From assembly GCA_942490945.1 (NCBI GenBank), contig CALNYZ010000018.1, forward strand, positions 1,426,001-1,490,000: a stretch of 64,000 nucleotides of DNA, written 5' to 3'. Each line of letters begins with the position of its first letter. Within the stretch, counting starts at the first letter, position 1. The translations under genes and the position numbers were made by a program. This stretch comes from CALNYZ01 sp942490945 (GTDB lineage: Bacteria; Pseudomonadota; Gammaproteobacteria; UBA6429; Thiohalophilaceae). This document shows, piece after piece, positions 35,936 through 45,337 of this stretch. Below the pieces are notes generated by a model. The model did not search any database. It saw nothing but the letters and a program-made list of their open reading frames with translations, and had not been told where the DNA came from.

Positions 35936-36895
35936 ATGGGGTATGAATCCGATAAAAAAAGGGTTTTGATCACAGGTGGTGCCGGATTTCTGGGTTCACA
36001 TCTAAGCGACATTCTTTTGCAACAAGGTCATGATGTATTATGTCTGGACAATTTTTTTACCGGAACAAAATCCAACATACTTCATTTGTTAAGCAATCCT
36101 CATTTTGAACTGTTACGCCATGACGTAACCATCCCACTGTATGTTGAAGTGGATCAAATCTATAATTTGGCATGTCCTGCTTCACCTATACATTATCAGT
36201 TTGATCCTGTGCAAACTACCAAGACAAGCGTGCACGGTGCGATAAACATGTTGGGACTTGCAAAAAGAACAAAAGCAAAGATCATGCAGGCCTCTACCAG
36301 CGAAGTTTATGGCGATCCGGAAGTGCACCCGCAAACTGAAGATTATTGGGGTCATGTAAATCCAATTGGTTTCAGATCTTGCTACGATGAAGGGAAACGT
36401 TGTGCTGAAACCCTGTTTTTTGATTACAAGCGTCAACATAATGTAAATATAAAAGTTGCACGAATATTTAACACCTATGGTCCACGAATGCATCCGAATG
36501 ATGGTCGTGTCGTATCAAACTTTATTGTCCAGGCGTTAAAAGGCGAAGATATTACTATTTATGGTGATGGAAATCAGACGCGATCATTTTGTTATGTTGA
36601 TGATTTGATCGATGGGTTTATCAGGTTAATGAACAGCAGTGATGAAACAACCGGACCATTTAATCTGGGTAATCCTGGCGAATTTACTATCAAGGAACTC
36701 GCAGAAAAAGTTGTTGCAATGGTAGGATCAAAATCAAAGCTTGTATATAAAGAACTACCTTTCGACGACCCTAAACAACGTAAGCCAAATATTGACAAGG
36801 CAAAGACAGAACTGGGTTGGGAGCCTTCGGTCAAACTGGAAGAAGGGTTGGTTAAAACAATTCAGTATTTTGATGACTTGTTAAAGAATAAATAA
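35936..36895 (+). CDS. uxs: UDP-glucuronate decarboxylase (UDP-xylose synthase)
   Basis: An extended SDR of 319 residues that makes UDP-xylose from UDP-glucuronate. The NAD motif is VLITGGAGFLGSHLSDILL, and DNFFTGTKSN follows. Distinguishing UXS segments are YNLACPASPIHYQFDPVQT, ASTSEVYGDPEVHPQ, RSCYDEGKRCAETL (YxxxK variant with Tyr) and ARIFNTYGPRMHPNDGRVVSNF. The start is ATG 35936 with GAGG 7 bases upstream; a TTG at 35930 is less likely. Its substrate comes from Ugd, encoded at 43017. Confidence 0.93.
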   Translation: MGYESDKKRVLITGGAGFLGSHLSDILLQQGHDVLCLDNFFTGTKSNILHLLSNPHFELLRHDVTIPLYVEVDQIYNLACPASPIHYQFDPVQTTKTSVHGAINMLGLAKRTKAKIMQASTSEVYGDPEVHPQTEDYWGHVNPIGFRSCYDEGKRCAETLFFDYKRQHNVNIKVARIFNTYGPRMHPNDGRVVSNFIVQALKGEDITIYGDGNQTRSFCYVDDLIDGFIRLMNSSDETTGPFNLGNPGEFTIKELAEKVVAMVGSKSKLVYKELPFDDPKQRKPNIDKAKTELGWEPSVKLEEGLVKTIQYFDDLLKNK

Positions 36896-36925
36896 TATAG
36901 CATTCGTCAGGAAAGCCTAGATAAT

Positions 36926-38011
36926 ATGTCAAAAAGAGCGTTGATAACAGGGATAACCGGTCAGGATGGGTCATATTTGGCTGAATTTTTGATCAAAAAA
37001 GGGTATGAAGTTCATGGTATAAAGCGACGCACTTCACTATTTAACACTGATCGAATAGATCACCTGTATAAAGATCCACATGTACCGAATCGGTCACTTA
37101 TATTACATCACGGTGATCTGACTGATAGCAGTAGCCTGATAAGAATTATACAACAGGTGCAACCTGATGAAATTTATAATCTTGCTGCGCAAAGTCATGT
37201 AGCTGTTTCTTTCGAAGAGCCCGAGTACACGGCAAATTCTGATGCAATTGGTACGCTTCGTTTATTGGAAGCAATTCGAATTTTAGAATTAAACACCACA
37301 ACCAAATTTTATCAAGCTTCTACATCAGAGTTATATGGACTGGTTCAGGAAACGCCGCAAACAGAAACAACCCCTTTTTACCCAAGGTCACCTTATGCAG
37401 TAGCGAAGCTATATGCTTATTGGATAGTCGTAAATTATCGAGAAGCGTATGGCATGTTTGCCTGTAATGGTATTTTATTCAATCATGAATCACCTGTTCG
37501 CGGTGAAACATTCGTGACACGAAAAATTACCAGAGCCTTATGCAGGATTAAACTGGGTTTACAAAAAAAATTGTTTCTTGGCAATATAAATGCCAAACGT
37601 GACTGGGGACACGCAAAAGACTATGTTGAAATGCAATGGCTAATGTTACAACAGGCAAAACCGGTGGACTATGTAATTGCTACCGGCGAGCAGCATAGCG
37701 TAAAAGAATTTATAGAGCTTGCTGCAGGTAAATTACAAATTAATTTGTCATGGAAAGGTGAAGGAATTAATGAAACCGGTATTGACCAGGATGGTAATGA
37801 AATTATCAAAATCGACCCGAAATATTATCGTCCTACAGAAGTAGATTCATTGCTAGGTGATCCGAGCAAGGCAAGAGAAGAGCTTGGCTGGAAATCCCGA
37901 TATTCATTTGAGGAGCTTGTATCAGAGATGATTGATGCAGATATGGAACTGGCAAAAAGGGATGATCTTTGTAAGCAGTCAGGCTATAAAACATTTCGGT
38001 ACAACGAATAA
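36926..38011 (+). CDS. gmd: GDP-mannose 4,6-dehydratase
   Basis: Gmd converts GDP-mannose to the 4-keto-6-deoxy intermediate, the first step to GDP-L-fucose. The 361-residue product opens RALITGITGQDGSYLAEFL, with KGYEVHGIKRRTSLFNTDRI as the NADP-binding segment. The catalytic region has FYQASTSELYGLVQETPQTE and YPRSPYAVAKLYAYWIV (YxxxK). Further family motifs are GILFNHESPVRGETFVTRKI and WGHAKDYVEMQWLMLQQ. GDP-mannose is supplied by manC. The fcl gene follows after one base. Confidence 0.96.
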   Translation: MSKRALITGITGQDGSYLAEFLIKKGYEVHGIKRRTSLFNTDRIDHLYKDPHVPNRSLILHHGDLTDSSSLIRIIQQVQPDEIYNLAAQSHVAVSFEEPEYTANSDAIGTLRLLEAIRILELNTTTKFYQASTSELYGLVQETPQTETTPFYPRSPYAVAKLYAYWIVVNYREAYGMFACNGILFNHESPVRGETFVTRKITRALCRIKLGLQKKLFLGNINAKRDWGHAKDYVEMQWLMLQQAKPVDYVIATGEQHSVKEFIELAAGKLQINLSWKGEGINETGIDQDGNEIIKIDPKYYRPTEVDSLLGDPSKAREELGWKSRYSFEELVSEMIDADMELAKRDDLCKQSGYKTFRYNE

Positions 38012-38012
38012 T

Positions 38013-38981
38013 ATGAAATTGGAAGAAAAAATATTTGTTGCGGGTCATAAAGGTCTTGTTGGATCTGCAATCTACAAATCGCTGTGTCTTAAAGGTTATC
38101 AAAACATCGTAGTGCGATCACATGCCGAACTGGATTTGATGGATCAAAATGCAGTAAAGCATTTTTTTGCAGTAGAAAAACCAGATCATGTATTTCTCGC
38201 CGCAGCAAAAGTCGGAGGTATAAATGCGAATAACATTTATCCCGCAGATTTTATATATGATAATCTGCAAATTGAGTTAAATGTTGTGCATTTCGCCCAT
38301 AAATATAATGTAAAACAGTTATTGTTTCTTGGTAGTTCATGTATATATCCGCGCTTATCAGATCAACCTATATTCGAAGAGTATCTGCTGGGTGGCCATC
38401 TTGAACCTACCAATGAGCCATATGCAATTTCAAAAATTGCAGGAATAAAATTATGCGAGTCATATAACCGCCAGCATAAAACTGATTTCAGATCAGTTAT
38501 GCCTACCAATTTGTATGGTCCCGAAGATAATTTCAATCTTGAAACGTCACATGTTTTACCGGCATTAATCCGAAAATTTGAAGAAGCAAATGTTAGTTCT
38601 AAGGAGTCAGTAGTGATATGGGGTACGGGAGCTGCCAGACGAGAGTTTCTTTATGTGGATGACTTGGCTGATGCATGTGTTCATGTTATGAAAATACCGA
38701 AGGAACAATATTGGCAAAATATAGATTCAAGATGTTCCCATATTAATGTTGGTACGGGCAAGGATCTGTCAATTTTGGAGTTGGCAGAAATTATACGAGA
38801 TACTGTCGGGTCGGATGCTAAAATTGAATTTGATAAAAGTATCCCGGATGGCGCGCCACGAAAAGTACTGAATCTGGATCGTTTAAAGCAGCTTGGATGG
38901 TCAGCGCAGACACCTCTAAATGATGGAATTAAAAAAACATATATGTGGTATCTTGATAATAAAGCTAACTTAAACAAATAG
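38013..38981 (+). CDS. fcl: GDP-L-fucose synthase
   Basis: This epimerase-reductase finishes GDP-L-fucose synthesis. The 322-residue product begins MKLEEKIFVAGHKGLVGSAI, with the VAGHxGxVGSA motif. LGSSCIYPRLSDQPIFEEYL and EPYAISKIAGIKLCESYNRQ (YxxxK) follow, as do PTNLYGPEDNF and RREFLYVDDLADACVHVM. The start is ATG 38013, one base after the gmd stop; the longer frame from 37932 overlaps gmd and is rejected. Gmd-Fcl adjacency is standard. Confidence 0.96.
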   Translation: MKLEEKIFVAGHKGLVGSAIYKSLCLKGYQNIVVRSHAELDLMDQNAVKHFFAVEKPDHVFLAAAKVGGINANNIYPADFIYDNLQIELNVVHFAHKYNVKQLLFLGSSCIYPRLSDQPIFEEYLLGGHLEPTNEPYAISKIAGIKLCESYNRQHKTDFRSVMPTNLYGPEDNFNLETSHVLPALIRKFEEANVSSKESVVIWGTGAARREFLYVDDLADACVHVMKIPKEQYWQNIDSRCSHINVGTGKDLSILELAEIIRDTVGSDAKIEFDKSIPDGAPRKVLNLDRLKQLGWSAQTPLNDGIKKTYMWYLDNKANLNK

Positions 38982-39079
38982 CTAGAACGAGTTGTCAAAC
39001 TATGAATTTTTTATTTATGATTACCATGCAAGATATGACGAATGTCACTCCTTGAAACTTGTTTACTAAGCGGTCGATA

Positions 39080-40387
39080 ATGTTGTTAAAAATAGAAAAT
39101 ATAAATACCGATCATCATAAAATAAGCCTGTTCGTAAAAGTTGTTTTTTTTCTGTTTCTGTGTTACCCGCTGTTAGCGATAAATGTACGACACTGGGCAA
39201 GTGTTACGTTTGCAGCGTTATTACTTTGTACGTTGCCATATATCCGGCTATTTAATTTCAGTATTTTTACTCAGCATCATAAAATAAACTTTTATTTTTA
39301 TGCTGTGTGGGCATATTTTTTTGTCTATCTATACAGTTCGTACTCCGGATTGGATGTGTCTGCCAGTTTAAAAAGCATTGAAATTGATGTGCGTTATTTG
39401 TTTATTCCATTCATAATACTATTATTTCATTTAACAGGTCTGTCAATAAAAAACATGGCTACTGCTATTCTCATGGCGATATATATATCTTTGCCATTTT
39501 TTATTTATGAAATGATTATATTGGAGAGCACAGATTATACAACAATTTATAGCCATTTGTTCTCTGGGCCAATTACGAGTATTTTTCTTTCATATCTGGC
39601 CATTTATTTTCTGGCTGAAAAGAATAACTTAGATTGGTATTGTAAGCTGCTTGTTCTTGGAGCAATTATTATAGCGATAGTGGAAATAATTATTTCCCAG
39701 TCACGAGCCAGTTATGTGATTGTACTATTACTAGTTGTTTATGCATCATTTATAAATCGAGGAAGATATTTTTACATAATTCTGACCATTATATTGGCGG
39801 CAAGTTTGATTATATATAGCTATAATAGTGATATTCAAAACAGAATACAGTCAACAAAAAATAATATAATTTCCTTGGCAAATACTAACAAGGATCAGGT
39901 TAACCAGCAAAAAAATGATTCGCTGACTTCGATCGGAACACGAATTGAAATGTTACGAATACCTTTATATATGTCTTCAGACCATTTCTTGTTTGGTGTT
40001 GGTCGAAATAACTATCTAAAATTCGTTAAACCTCATGTGGAAGCAGGAAGATTAAATAAAGACATAATGCATCATTCACATTCCCATAATCTATATATTG
40101 AAGCCTTTTTAACAACAGGAATAGTAGGTCTGGCTCTTATATTGTTCATTTTGGTATTTCCTGCATATTTATATATATTAAATTTCAAAACTCATTTGTA
40201 TGCAAAAATTGGCCTGTTGATTCAGCTAGATCTATTGGTGCTTGGAATGTCTGAAACGGCCATTTTAACAAAAAACAATTTCAGTTCATTTTTTATTATA
40301 TTTTCTTCTTTTTTTATTTATTTTTTCTTAAAAAAGAGTGGTATTAATATAGTCAAACATACAGAGTCCAGGAATCAGAAATCATGA
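39080..40387 (+). CDS. O-antigen polymerase/ligase-like polytopic membrane protein
   Basis: About 435 residues with roughly ten membrane spans. A large periplasmic loop lies near residues 255-345 and contains HHSHSHNLYIEAFLTTGIVG, the His-containing motif of the Wzy/WaaL (O-antigen ligase) superfamily. It could polymerise repeat units or ligate polymer to lipid A core; the family motif cannot separate these. The gene is markedly AT-rich compared with the flanking housekeeping genes. I chose ATG 39080; TTG 39059 is an alternative. Its stop overlaps the next start by four bases. Confidence 0.85.
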   Translation: MLLKIENINTDHHKISLFVKVVFFLFLCYPLLAINVRHWASVTFAALLLCTLPYIRLFNFSIFTQHHKINFYFYAVWAYFFVYLYSSYSGLDVSASLKSIEIDVRYLFIPFIILLFHLTGLSIKNMATAILMAIYISLPFFIYEMIILESTDYTTIYSHLFSGPITSIFLSYLAIYFLAEKNNLDWYCKLLVLGAIIIAIVEIIISQSRASYVIVLLLVVYASFINRGRYFYIILTIILAASLIIYSYNSDIQNRIQSTKNNIISLANTNKDQVNQQKNDSLTSIGTRIEMLRIPLYMSSDHFLFGVGRNNYLKFVKPHVEAGRLNKDIMHHSHSHNLYIEAFLTTGIVGLALILFILVFPAYLYILNFKTHLYAKIGLLIQLDLLVLGMSETAILTKNNFSSFFIIFSSFFIYFFLKKSGINIVKHTESRNQKS

Positions 40388-41331
40388 GCCAGATGAAGGT
40401 TGTATTGATCGGCGCAGCAGGATTGGTTGGGCAAAATCTGATGATCCAATTAAACCAGTTCAAAAATATCCATAATGTAGAATTGGTTGCAGTCGATAAA
40501 CATCCAGACAACACAAATTATTTGCGTGATCTAAATCCAGAGTTAAAGTTACTTTATGAAGATGTAACGAAGCCCGGCGAATGGGAGCAGCATGTTCGTA
40601 ATTGTGATGTTGTTGTGATGTTGCAGGCGCAAATAGGCTCGCTTGACTCCAATGATTTTATTCAGAACAATATAGAATCGACAAAAATGGTACTGGCAGC
40701 AATCGGTGATATAAATAAAACCAGAATTGTACATATCAGCTCATCAGTAGTTGAGTCAGTAGCAAATGATGACTATACAAACACAAAACGCGTACAAGAA
40801 GAAATTGTACGCGATAGTGGTATAGAATATTGTATCTTACGCCCAACGCTCATGTTTGGCTGGTTCGACAGAAAACATCTGGGCTGGCTGTCCAGATTTA
40901 TGCGTAAAGTACCGGTTTTTCCTATTCCCGGGAATGGAAAGTATATGCGGCAACCGCTCTACGCAGCAGATTTCAGTGCCATTATCGTCGATTGTATATT
41001 TAACAAAAAAATAAATAAAATTTACAACATTTCAGGTTTCGAACAAGTCGATTATATTGATATGATAAAAATCATCAGGTCAGCTGTAGGTGCAAAATGT
41101 TTGGTTATAAAAATTCCGATATTTATCTTCTCTTTGCTATTAAAAATATACGCCGTTTTTGATAATGACCCTCCATTTACATCTGCTCAATTGACTGCAT
41201 TGATCGCTGGTGATGAATTTGAAGTGATCGACTGGCCAGCGACTTTTTCAGTCAAGCCTACGCCTTTTCGCGAAGCCATTACAGAAACCTTTACACATCC
41301 TGTGTATTCAAAATATGAGTTAAAGTTTTAA
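40384..41331 (+). CDS. NAD(P)-dependent epimerase/dehydratase of the atypical SDR type
   Basis: The 315-residue product has a Rossmann motif (KVVLIGAAGLVGQNLMIQL), a catalytic-type Ser patch (IVHISSSVVE) and YTNTK in place of the usual YxxxK, so the active site is canonical in spacing. RPTLMFGWFDRKHLGW and the C-terminal half, with a hydrophobic helix near residue 245, resemble NDUFA9-like atypical SDRs. Substrate is unknown. It overlaps the polymerase gene by four bases and the FAD oxidoreductase gene by one base, so it probably works with them on the same sugar or lipid-linked sugar. Confidence 0.8.
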   Translation: MSQMKVVLIGAAGLVGQNLMIQLNQFKNIHNVELVAVDKHPDNTNYLRDLNPELKLLYEDVTKPGEWEQHVRNCDVVVMLQAQIGSLDSNDFIQNNIESTKMVLAAIGDINKTRIVHISSSVVESVANDDYTNTKRVQEEIVRDSGIEYCILRPTLMFGWFDRKHLGWLSRFMRKVPVFPIPGNGKYMRQPLYAADFSAIIVDCIFNKKINKIYNISGFEQVDYIDMIKIIRSAVGAKCLVIKIPIFIFSLLLKIYAVFDNDPPFTSAQLTALIAGDEFEVIDWPATFSVKPTPFREAITETFTHPVYSKYELKF

Positions 41332-42626
41332 TGAAGAAAAAAGTAGCCATAATTGGAGCAGGTGTGATGGGTTTATCAGCTGCTTACAAAATACTTAAAA
41401 CGAATAATTACGATGTGTCAGTTTTCGAAGCAGGTGATTCAATCGGTGGAATGGCAGTCCATTTTGATTTTTCAGGGCTGAATATCGAACGTTACTACCA
41501 TTTTATCTGCAAGCCTGACAATGCTATGTTTGAGTTGCTGAAAGAATTAAATCTTGAATCAGCGTTACGCTGGAAAATAACAAAAATGGGATATTATTAT
41601 AATGGTAAACTATATGACTGGGGTAATCCAATTGCATTGTTGAAATTTCCTGCGCTATCTTTGCTTCAGAAAATTCGCTATGGACTGCATATGTTTTATT
41701 GCACCAGGATTTCAGATTGGTCGTCCCTTGACAAGCAGAATTCAAAAGTGTGGTTTAAAAAATGGATTGGCGAATCAACATATAATATTTTATGGAAAAA
41801 ACTATTCACATTAAAATTCTATAAGTATGAAAATAATCTGTCAGCAGCATGGATTTGGTCAAGGATAAAACGTGTCGGTGTATCCCGTAAAAATCTGATG
41901 CAGGAAGAAATGGGATATCTCGAGGGCGGATCAGCGTTAATACTTAACGCTTTAACAAAATATATTGAGAGGGCTGGCGGTAAAATTTATACAGCATCGC
42001 CGGTAACTTCAACCAGGCAAGCAGACAATATGATATTGCTTACGACTCGACACGGCGAAATGGAATTTGATAATGTAATTAGTACAATACCATTGCCTTA
42101 TGTAGCAAATATGTTCCCGTATTTGCCAAGCGACTATATTGAAAAATATAAGGCAATCGAAAATATGGGTGTGATATGCGTGATTGTAAAAGCAAAAAAA
42201 CAATTAACGCAAAACTTCTGGCTTAATATAAATGATCCGAATATCGAAATACCGGGCCTGATCGAAATGTCAAATTTACAGGAATTTCCCGATACTATTA
42301 TATATGCACCATTCTATATGCCTGTTGACCACCCGAAATTTTCCAACCCGAATGAAAAATTTATTGAGGAAACCCTGGCTTGTTTATTTAGAATAAATCC
42401 ATCATACGATGATGATGATATTCTCGATGTGTCAGTATCACGATATATGCGTGCGCAGCCAGTTTGTCCGCCTGACTTTCAGGAATTCTTGCCAGATATG
42501 AATACTCCCGTACCCGGATTGATTATTGCCGATACTACTTATTACTACCCTGAAGACCGATCAATTTCAGAAAGTGTTAGACTCGGTAATAATATGGCCG
42601 AACTGGTGATAAATGCTAAAACATGA
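41331..42626 (+). CDS. FAD-dependent oxidoreductase of the amine oxidase / protoporphyrinogen oxidase-like family
   Basis: The 431-residue product has an N-terminal FAD motif (VAIIGAGVMGLSAAYKIL, then VFEAGDSIGGMAVHF) and a C-terminal second dinucleotide patch (PVPGLIIADTTYYYPEDRSI). YLEGGSALILNALTKYIERAGG is the family's central signature. Such proteins sit in many surface-polysaccharide loci, often with GtrA-like proteins; UDP-galactopyranose mutase is a distant relative, but I do not see that enzyme's diagnostic motifs. Exact reaction unknown. The gene overlaps both neighbours (1 and 14 bases) and is AT-rich. Confidence 0.82.
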   Translation: MKKKVAIIGAGVMGLSAAYKILKTNNYDVSVFEAGDSIGGMAVHFDFSGLNIERYYHFICKPDNAMFELLKELNLESALRWKITKMGYYYNGKLYDWGNPIALLKFPALSLLQKIRYGLHMFYCTRISDWSSLDKQNSKVWFKKWIGESTYNILWKKLFTLKFYKYENNLSAAWIWSRIKRVGVSRKNLMQEEMGYLEGGSALILNALTKYIERAGGKIYTASPVTSTRQADNMILLTTRHGEMEFDNVISTIPLPYVANMFPYLPSDYIEKYKAIENMGVICVIVKAKKQLTQNFWLNINDPNIEIPGLIEMSNLQEFPDTIIYAPFYMPVDHPKFSNPNEKFIEETLACLFRINPSYDDDDILDVSVSRYMRAQPVCPPDFQEFLPDMNTPVPGLIIADTTYYYPEDRSISESVRLGNNMAELVINAKT

Positions 42627-43020
42627 GTTTTACCGATTTATACTGGCAGGAGGGATTGCCGCAGCTGTCAATTTCCTTTCGCGTATACTGTTAAATTATA
42701 TGGTTAGCTATCGCATTGCTATCGTTATTGCCTATTTAATAGGAATGCTGACGGCTTTTTTGATAATGAAATATTATGTATTTCGACTGGATGGAAGACA
42801 TTCATCAACCCAAGTTGGATCTTTTATACTTGTCAATATTGTTGCCGTGATACAGGTATGGCTGGTTAGTGTGTATCTGGCAGAGCACTTGTTTCCATCG
42901 ATAAGTTTTACGTTTTATGCCAAAGAAGTTGCGCATATAATTGGTTTGGGATTGCCTATATTAACAAGTTACCTGGCACATAAATATATTACCTTTAAAC
43001 AGCAAGGAGTTGGAACGTGA
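42613..43020 (+). CDS. GtrA family membrane protein
   Basis: A 135-residue, four-span membrane protein with the family opening FYRFILAGGIAAAVNFLSRI and the second-span signature AYLIGMLTAFLIMKYYVFR. The third and fourth spans lie near residues 72-95 and 105-125, ending HKYITFKQ. GtrA proteins are thought to flip or help flip polyprenyl-phosphate-linked sugars across the inner membrane. It overlaps the FAD oxidoreductase gene by 14 bases and ugd by four. No partner glycosyltransferase gene of the GtrB type is adjacent. Confidence 0.9.
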   Translation: MLKHEFYRFILAGGIAAAVNFLSRILLNYMVSYRIAIVIAYLIGMLTAFLIMKYYVFRLDGRHSSTQVGSFILVNIVAVIQVWLVSVYLAEHLFPSISFTFYAKEVAHIIGLGLPILTSYLAHKYITFKQQGVGT

Positions 43021-44354
43021 AAGTTACTATATTTGGAACAGGTTATGTGGGACTTGTAACCGGTGCCTGTTTGGCAGATGTCGGCAATCATGTGTTCTGT
43101 GTTGATATTGACGAACGAAAAATCAATAAGCTAAAGAATGGTGAAATACCAATCTATGAGCCTGGTCTGGAGACGATAGTTGAAAGAAACATAGAGAATA
43201 AAACCTTACAATTTAGTACAGATGTCGCTGCTGGTGTCGCATATGGCGATTTTCAATTTATTGCTGTCGGTACGCCGCCTGACGAAGATGGCTCGGCCGA
43301 TTTACAATACGTGTTAACGGTTGCAAGAAGCATCGGTAAACACATGACCAGCCCCAAAGTGGTAATCGATAAATCAACTGTGCCAGTAGGTACTGCCGAT
43401 AAGGTGCGTGCAGCAATTCAGAGTGAGTTGGACGCGCGAAATGAAAAAATTAAATTTGATGTTGTATCCAACCCGGAATTTCTGAAAGAGGGTGCCGCAA
43501 TTGATGATTTCATGAAGCCCGATCGAATTGTCATCGGTACGCAGAGTGTAGAAAGTGAAAAGATGTTACGACACTTGTACGCGCCATTTAACAGAAACCA
43601 TGAACGCCTGATCTGCATGGATGTTCGTTCTGCTGAGCTGACGAAATACGCTGCCAATGCGATGCTGGCAACGAAAATCAGTTTTATGAATGAACTCTCG
43701 AACCTGGCAGAAATTACAGGTGCAGATATTGAAAATGTGCGCAAGGGGATCGGTTCTGACTCGCGTATCGGATATCACTTTATATATCCAGGGGTAGGTT
43801 ACGGTGGTTCCTGTTTTCCCAAGGATGTTAAGGCATTAAAAACAACCGCGAAAGAACTGGGATATGATGCAAAAATTCTTAATAGTGTTGAAGAAACGAA
43901 TGAAGCACAAAAACGTGTATTGTTTACCAAGATTATACATCACTACGACGGTAATATTACGGGCAAGACTTTTGCAATGTGGGGCCTTGCTTTCAAACCG
44001 AAAACAGATGATATGCGTGATGCATCAAGTCGGGTGATGCTGGAATTGTTATGGGAAAATGGTGCGACAGTCAAAGCCTTCGATCCGAAAGCAATGGCAG
44101 AAGCACAACGTATTTATGGAAGCCGCAACGACCTGACTTTATGTGGCACACTTGAAGAATCCTTAAAATCTGCTGATGCGCTTGTTGTGATGACAGAGTG
44201 GAATGAATTTAAAAGCCCTGATTTTAACCTTATAAAAGAGAATATTACCGACAACGTTATATTTGACGGTAGAAATCTGTATGACATTGATGAACTGGAG
44301 TCCATGGGTTTACAGTATTATGCGATTGGCCGTGGTCGAAATATATATTCTTGA
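43017..44354 (+). CDS. ugd: UDP-glucose 6-dehydrogenase
   Basis: Ugd oxidises UDP-glucose to UDP-glucuronate with two NAD. The 445-residue product has KVTIFGTGYVGLVTGACLAD, FIAVGTPPDEDGSADL, STVPVGTADKVR and the catalytic-Cys loop GYGGSCFPKDVKALKTT. MWGLAFKPKTDDMRDASS is the second NAD-linked signature. The start is GTG 43017, with AAGGAG seven bases upstream and a four-base overlap with gtrA. It draws on GalU product (next gene) and feeds Uxs; a second, TviB-type dehydrogenase is at 61253. Confidence 0.96.
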   Translation: MKVTIFGTGYVGLVTGACLADVGNHVFCVDIDERKINKLKNGEIPIYEPGLETIVERNIENKTLQFSTDVAAGVAYGDFQFIAVGTPPDEDGSADLQYVLTVARSIGKHMTSPKVVIDKSTVPVGTADKVRAAIQSELDARNEKIKFDVVSNPEFLKEGAAIDDFMKPDRIVIGTQSVESEKMLRHLYAPFNRNHERLICMDVRSAELTKYAANAMLATKISFMNELSNLAEITGADIENVRKGIGSDSRIGYHFIYPGVGYGGSCFPKDVKALKTTAKELGYDAKILNSVEETNEAQKRVLFTKIIHHYDGNITGKTFAMWGLAFKPKTDDMRDASSRVMLELLWENGATVKAFDPKAMAEAQRIYGSRNDLTLCGTLEESLKSADALVVMTEWNEFKSPDFNLIKENITDNVIFDGRNLYDIDELESMGLQYYAIGRGRNIYS

Positions 44355-44409
44355 GTCACTTAATACTACTTCAGTCACCAGATTCAGATTATTTTTGCAG
44401 GAATAAGTT

Positions 44410-45285
44410 ATGAAAACGATACGTAAATGTGTTTTTCCAGTTGCCGGGATGGGTACAAGGTTCTTGCCAGCGACCAAGGCCAGTCCAAAAGAAATGTTAC
44501 CGGTTGTTGATAAACCACTGATTCAATATGCGGTTGAGGAAGCCATTTCGGCCGGCGTCGATCAAATGATTTTCGTAACGGGTCGAACAAAAAACTCAAT
44601 CATGGATCATTTTGATAAGGCCTATGAACTTGAGGCCGAACTTGAAGCGAAAAACAAACATGCATTATTGCAAATCGTGCAGAATATTTTGCCTTCACAT
44701 GTTACATGCGTATTTATACGTCAATCAGAAGCATTAGGTTTGGGACATGCTGTTCTGTGCGCGATGCCAGCAATTGAGCATGAGCCATTCGCGGTAATTT
44801 TGGCAGACGATTTGATTGATGGAAAAGATAAACCGGTTCTTGCGCAAATGGCACAACAATATGAGCGACACGGATGCAGTGTTGTAGGCGTCGAGCAGGT
44901 GCCGAAGGAAGATACTTCAAAATACGGTATCGTCAGCTCAACGCCAGTTGAAAAACGACTTTCCAAAATGAGTGCAATTGTTGAAAAACCAAAGCCGGAG
45001 GAAGCCCCTACAACATTGGCAGTAGTGGGACGTTATATATTAACTCCTGCGATATTTGATATGTTACTCAATACGGGACGCGGCGCCGGTGGTGAAATCC
45101 AGTTGACAGACGCCATTTCAAAATTACTCGATAAAGAAAGTATTATGGCGTATGAATTTAATGGTAAACGTTATGATTGTGGCAGCAAGTTAGGATACTT
45201 ACAGGCCACTGTTGAATATGGACTCAAGCATCCCGAGTTGAAAGACAGTTTCAGAGTCTATTTAAAAGCATTAAAAATTGAATAG
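44410..45285 (+). CDS. galU: UTP-glucose-1-phosphate uridylyltransferase
   Basis: GalU makes UDP-glucose from UTP and glucose-1-phosphate. The 291-residue product opens CVFPVAGMGTRFLPATKASP with the nucleotide-binding GxGTRxLPxTK signature. KEMLPVVDKPLIQYAVEEAI and the FAVILADDLIDG metal region follow. GRYILTPAIFDML and GGEIQLTDAI complete the family pattern. AGGA lies just upstream of ATG 44410. It is the last gene of the polysaccharide locus before tRNA-Asn. Confidence 0.96.
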   Translation: MKTIRKCVFPVAGMGTRFLPATKASPKEMLPVVDKPLIQYAVEEAISAGVDQMIFVTGRTKNSIMDHFDKAYELEAELEAKNKHALLQIVQNILPSHVTCVFIRQSEALGLGHAVLCAMPAIEHEPFAVILADDLIDGKDKPVLAQMAQQYERHGCSVVGVEQVPKEDTSKYGIVSSTPVEKRLSKMSAIVEKPKPEEAPTTLAVVGRYILTPAIFDMLLNTGRGAGGEIQLTDAISKLLDKESIMAYEFNGKRYDCGSKLGYLQATVEYGLKHPELKDSFRVYLKALKIE

Positions 45286-45337
45286 CGAACGCTGAAATGG
45301 GTAATAGTGCTGTATATATTAAGGAAGAGGTGGAAAA

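Noticed and set aside
37932..38012. Longer N-terminus for fcl overlapping gmd
   Set aside because: The extension is out-of-family and lies inside gmd; ATG 38013 follows the gmd stop by one base.
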